Assembly: GCA_946886975.1 (NCBI GenBank)
Contig: CAMPJV010000100.1
Span: forward strand, 1 to 8,558
Source of the DNA: an uncultured Taibaiella sp.
GTDB lineage: Bacteria > Bacteroidota > Bacteroidia > Chitinophagales > Chitinophagaceae
Reading direction: 5' to 3'
DNA: 8,558 nucleotides
This document shows positions 7,628 through 8,558 of the stretch, piece after piece; the stretch's first letter is position 1; every line of letters starts with the position of its first letter. Under the pieces are notes generated by a model. It was not told the origin of the DNA and did not search any database. It worked only from the letters and a program-made list of their open reading frames with translations. The position numbers and the translations under genes are program-made.

Positions 7628-8407
7628 TTATTTGCCTTTAAAAATAGCTTTTCTTTTTTCTAGAAAAGCACCAGTGCCCTCTTTCATGTCTTCCGTGGCA
7701 AAACACTCACCAAAGCGGCTGATCTCGTTGGCAAATCCCTTCGGCTCCGCCTTAGCAGCCTCATTCACGCAGGCTATCACTTTACTTACGGCTACTGGGG
7801 CCTTGGTCTGTATTTTCTGAAGTATCTTTTTGGTCTCGTTTAGTAGTTCTGCGATAGGAAAAACATGGTTCACCAGGCCCAGTGCTTTGGCATCCTCAGC
7901 TCCTACCATATCTCCCGTCATCATCAGCTCCATGGCCTTACCCTTACCTATCAGTTGCGTCAGACGTTGCGTACCACCGTAGCCGGGTATCAGTCCCAGG
8001 TTCACTTCCGGCTGACCGAACTTCGCATTCTCACTAGCCGTGCGGAAGTGACAAGCCATAGCCAGCTCACAGCCACCACCCAGGGAAAATCCATTGACCG
8101 CAGCCACCACAGGCTTAGGGCAATTCTCAATTTTATCAAACACCAGGTCCTGGCCTTTCTTAGCCAGTGCCTCACCGCCCTTAGCATCCAGGGACGTAAA
8201 CTCAGAGATATCCGCGCCAGCCACAAACGCCTTCTCACCGGCGCCTGTCAGCACTACACTCTTTACCTCGCTGTTAGTGTATACATCTTCCATCACCTTC
8301 CCCAGTTCCTCTATCACATCTTTATTTAGTGCATTCATCTTATCCGGGCGATTGATAGTTACCACCAATGTCCCTTCCTGCAGATCCGTTAATAGTGTTT
8401 GATACAT
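7628..8407 (-). CDS. Enoyl-CoA hydratase / crotonase-family protein
   Basis: This enzyme probably adds water across the 2,3-double bond of enoyl-CoA thioesters to give 3-hydroxyacyl-CoA, in fatty-acid beta-oxidation or short-chain (crotonyl/3-hydroxybutyryl-CoA) metabolism in the cytoplasm. The 259-residue chain covers the whole crotonase fold and has no fused dehydrogenase domain. The first oxyanion-hole segment is FVAGADI (61-67) and the second SLGGGCE (108-114). E114 (GCELAM) and E134 (GQPEV) are spaced exactly like the catalytic Glu144/Glu164 pair of rat mitochondrial enoyl-CoA hydratase. The PGYGGTQRL block (141-149) and the C-terminal FLEKRKAIFKGK also match that enzyme. With both glutamates present, hydratase activity is more likely than an isomerase or hydrolase role. 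The chain length preferred cannot be read from sequence. No other beta-oxidation gene is in the window. The ATG at 8407 gives the standard N-terminus; its upstream bases are A-rich with no clear Shine-Dalgarno. Confidence 0.95.
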   Translation of the reverse strand: MYQTLLTDLQEGTLVVTINRPDKMNALNKDVIEELGKVMEDVYTNSEVKSVVLTGAGEKAFVAGADISEFTSLDAKGGEALAKKGQDLVFDKIENCPKPVVAAVNGFSLGGGCELAMACHFRTASENAKFGQPEVNLGLIPGYGGTQRLTQLIGKGKAMELMMTGDMVGAEDAKALGLVNHVFPIAELLNETKKILQKIQTKAPVAVSKVIACVNEAAKAEPKGFANEISRFGECFATEDMKEGTGAFLEKRKAIFKGK

Positions 8408-8430
8408 GTGTTTACTTATAAGTTTTATAA

Positions 8431-8558
8431 TTAGACTTGTTTATCTCTATGATCGTGGAATTTGGAATCTCCCAACTGGAATTTCTGACCCTTAGACTTG
8501 TTTATCTCTATGTTCATGTAATTGGGAATCTTCCTACTGAAATTTCTAACTCTTAGAA
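8431..8558. repeat. 61-bp imperfect tandem repeat, at least 2.1 units, open at window edge
   Basis: Unit 1 is 8431-8491, unit 2 is 8492-8552, and a third unit begins at 8553 (TTAGA) and runs off the window. By hand alignment the two complete units match at 52 of 61 positions without gaps. The first 21 bases, from TTAGACTTG to CTCTATG on the plus strand, are identical; all nine differences lie in the remaining 40 bases. No internal stem is shared by both units. The array ends abruptly 23 nt before the hydratase start codon, so any hydratase promoter must lie within or beyond it. The period is not a multiple of three, so it cannot be a long protein repeat. Confidence 0.9.

Noticed and set aside
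7609..7630. T-run after the hydratase stop as a terminator
   Set aside because: No stable stem precedes the T-tract; the flanking sequence is almost entirely A and T.
7865..8329. Plus-strand open frame (154 codons) antisense to the hydratase
   Set aside because: It lies wholly inside the enoyl-CoA hydratase gene, whose frame is conserved over its full length; the translation is His/Gln/Leu-rich and meaningless.
8431..8558. CRISPR array or recombination-site cassette
   Set aside because: The units are contiguous and similar along their whole length, with no unique spacers, and they share no conserved inverted repeat of the kind expected for attC-like sites.

Overview
The window reads as chromosomal DNA of a Bacteroidota bacterium. 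The evidence is a near-complete sprA (type 9 secretion translocon, a phylum-restricted gene), its direct coupling to ruvA, a Bacteroidota-style outer-membrane beta-barrel protein, and the lack of strong Shine-Dalgarno sequences. The look of the barrel protein suggests the Chitinophagales/Chitinophagaceae side of the phylum, but that is only an impression. All four genes lie on the minus strand, so the window reads from right (8558) to left (1).

In transcription order: (i) 8431-8558, at least two units of a 61-bp imperfect tandem repeat that runs off the window edge and stops 23 nt before the first gene; (ii) 7628-8407, an enoyl-CoA hydratase (crotonase family) with both catalytic glutamates; (iii) 6618-7595, a secreted, probable outer-membrane beta-barrel protein, 32 nt downstream; (iv) 6539-6592, a strong intrinsic terminator followed by a second small hairpin; (v) 5928-6506, ruvA, the Holliday-junction-binding subunit; (vi) 1-5914, sprA, starting 13 nt after the ruvA stop codon, apparently from a TTG codon, and running off the left edge about 430 codons short of the usual family length.

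The terminator divides the window into two transcription units: hydratase plus barrel protein, and ruvA plus sprA. The ruvA-sprA pair joins a recombination-repair protein to the secretion translocon. This adjacency is conserved in the phylum, and no functional link between the two is evident. SprA exports proteins across the outer membrane. The barrel protein is also in the outer membrane but has no visible T9SS-specific feature.

I read the sprA frame by eye from 5914 to 1 and found no stop or frameshift. The plus strand carries only antisense shadows of these genes. I found no RNA gene, CRISPR array, insertion sequence or clearly new system. The points most worth a second look are the 61-bp tandem repeat upstream of the hydratase, the missing ATG start of sprA, and an Asn/Gln/Gly/charge-rich low-complexity stretch in SprA near the left edge.
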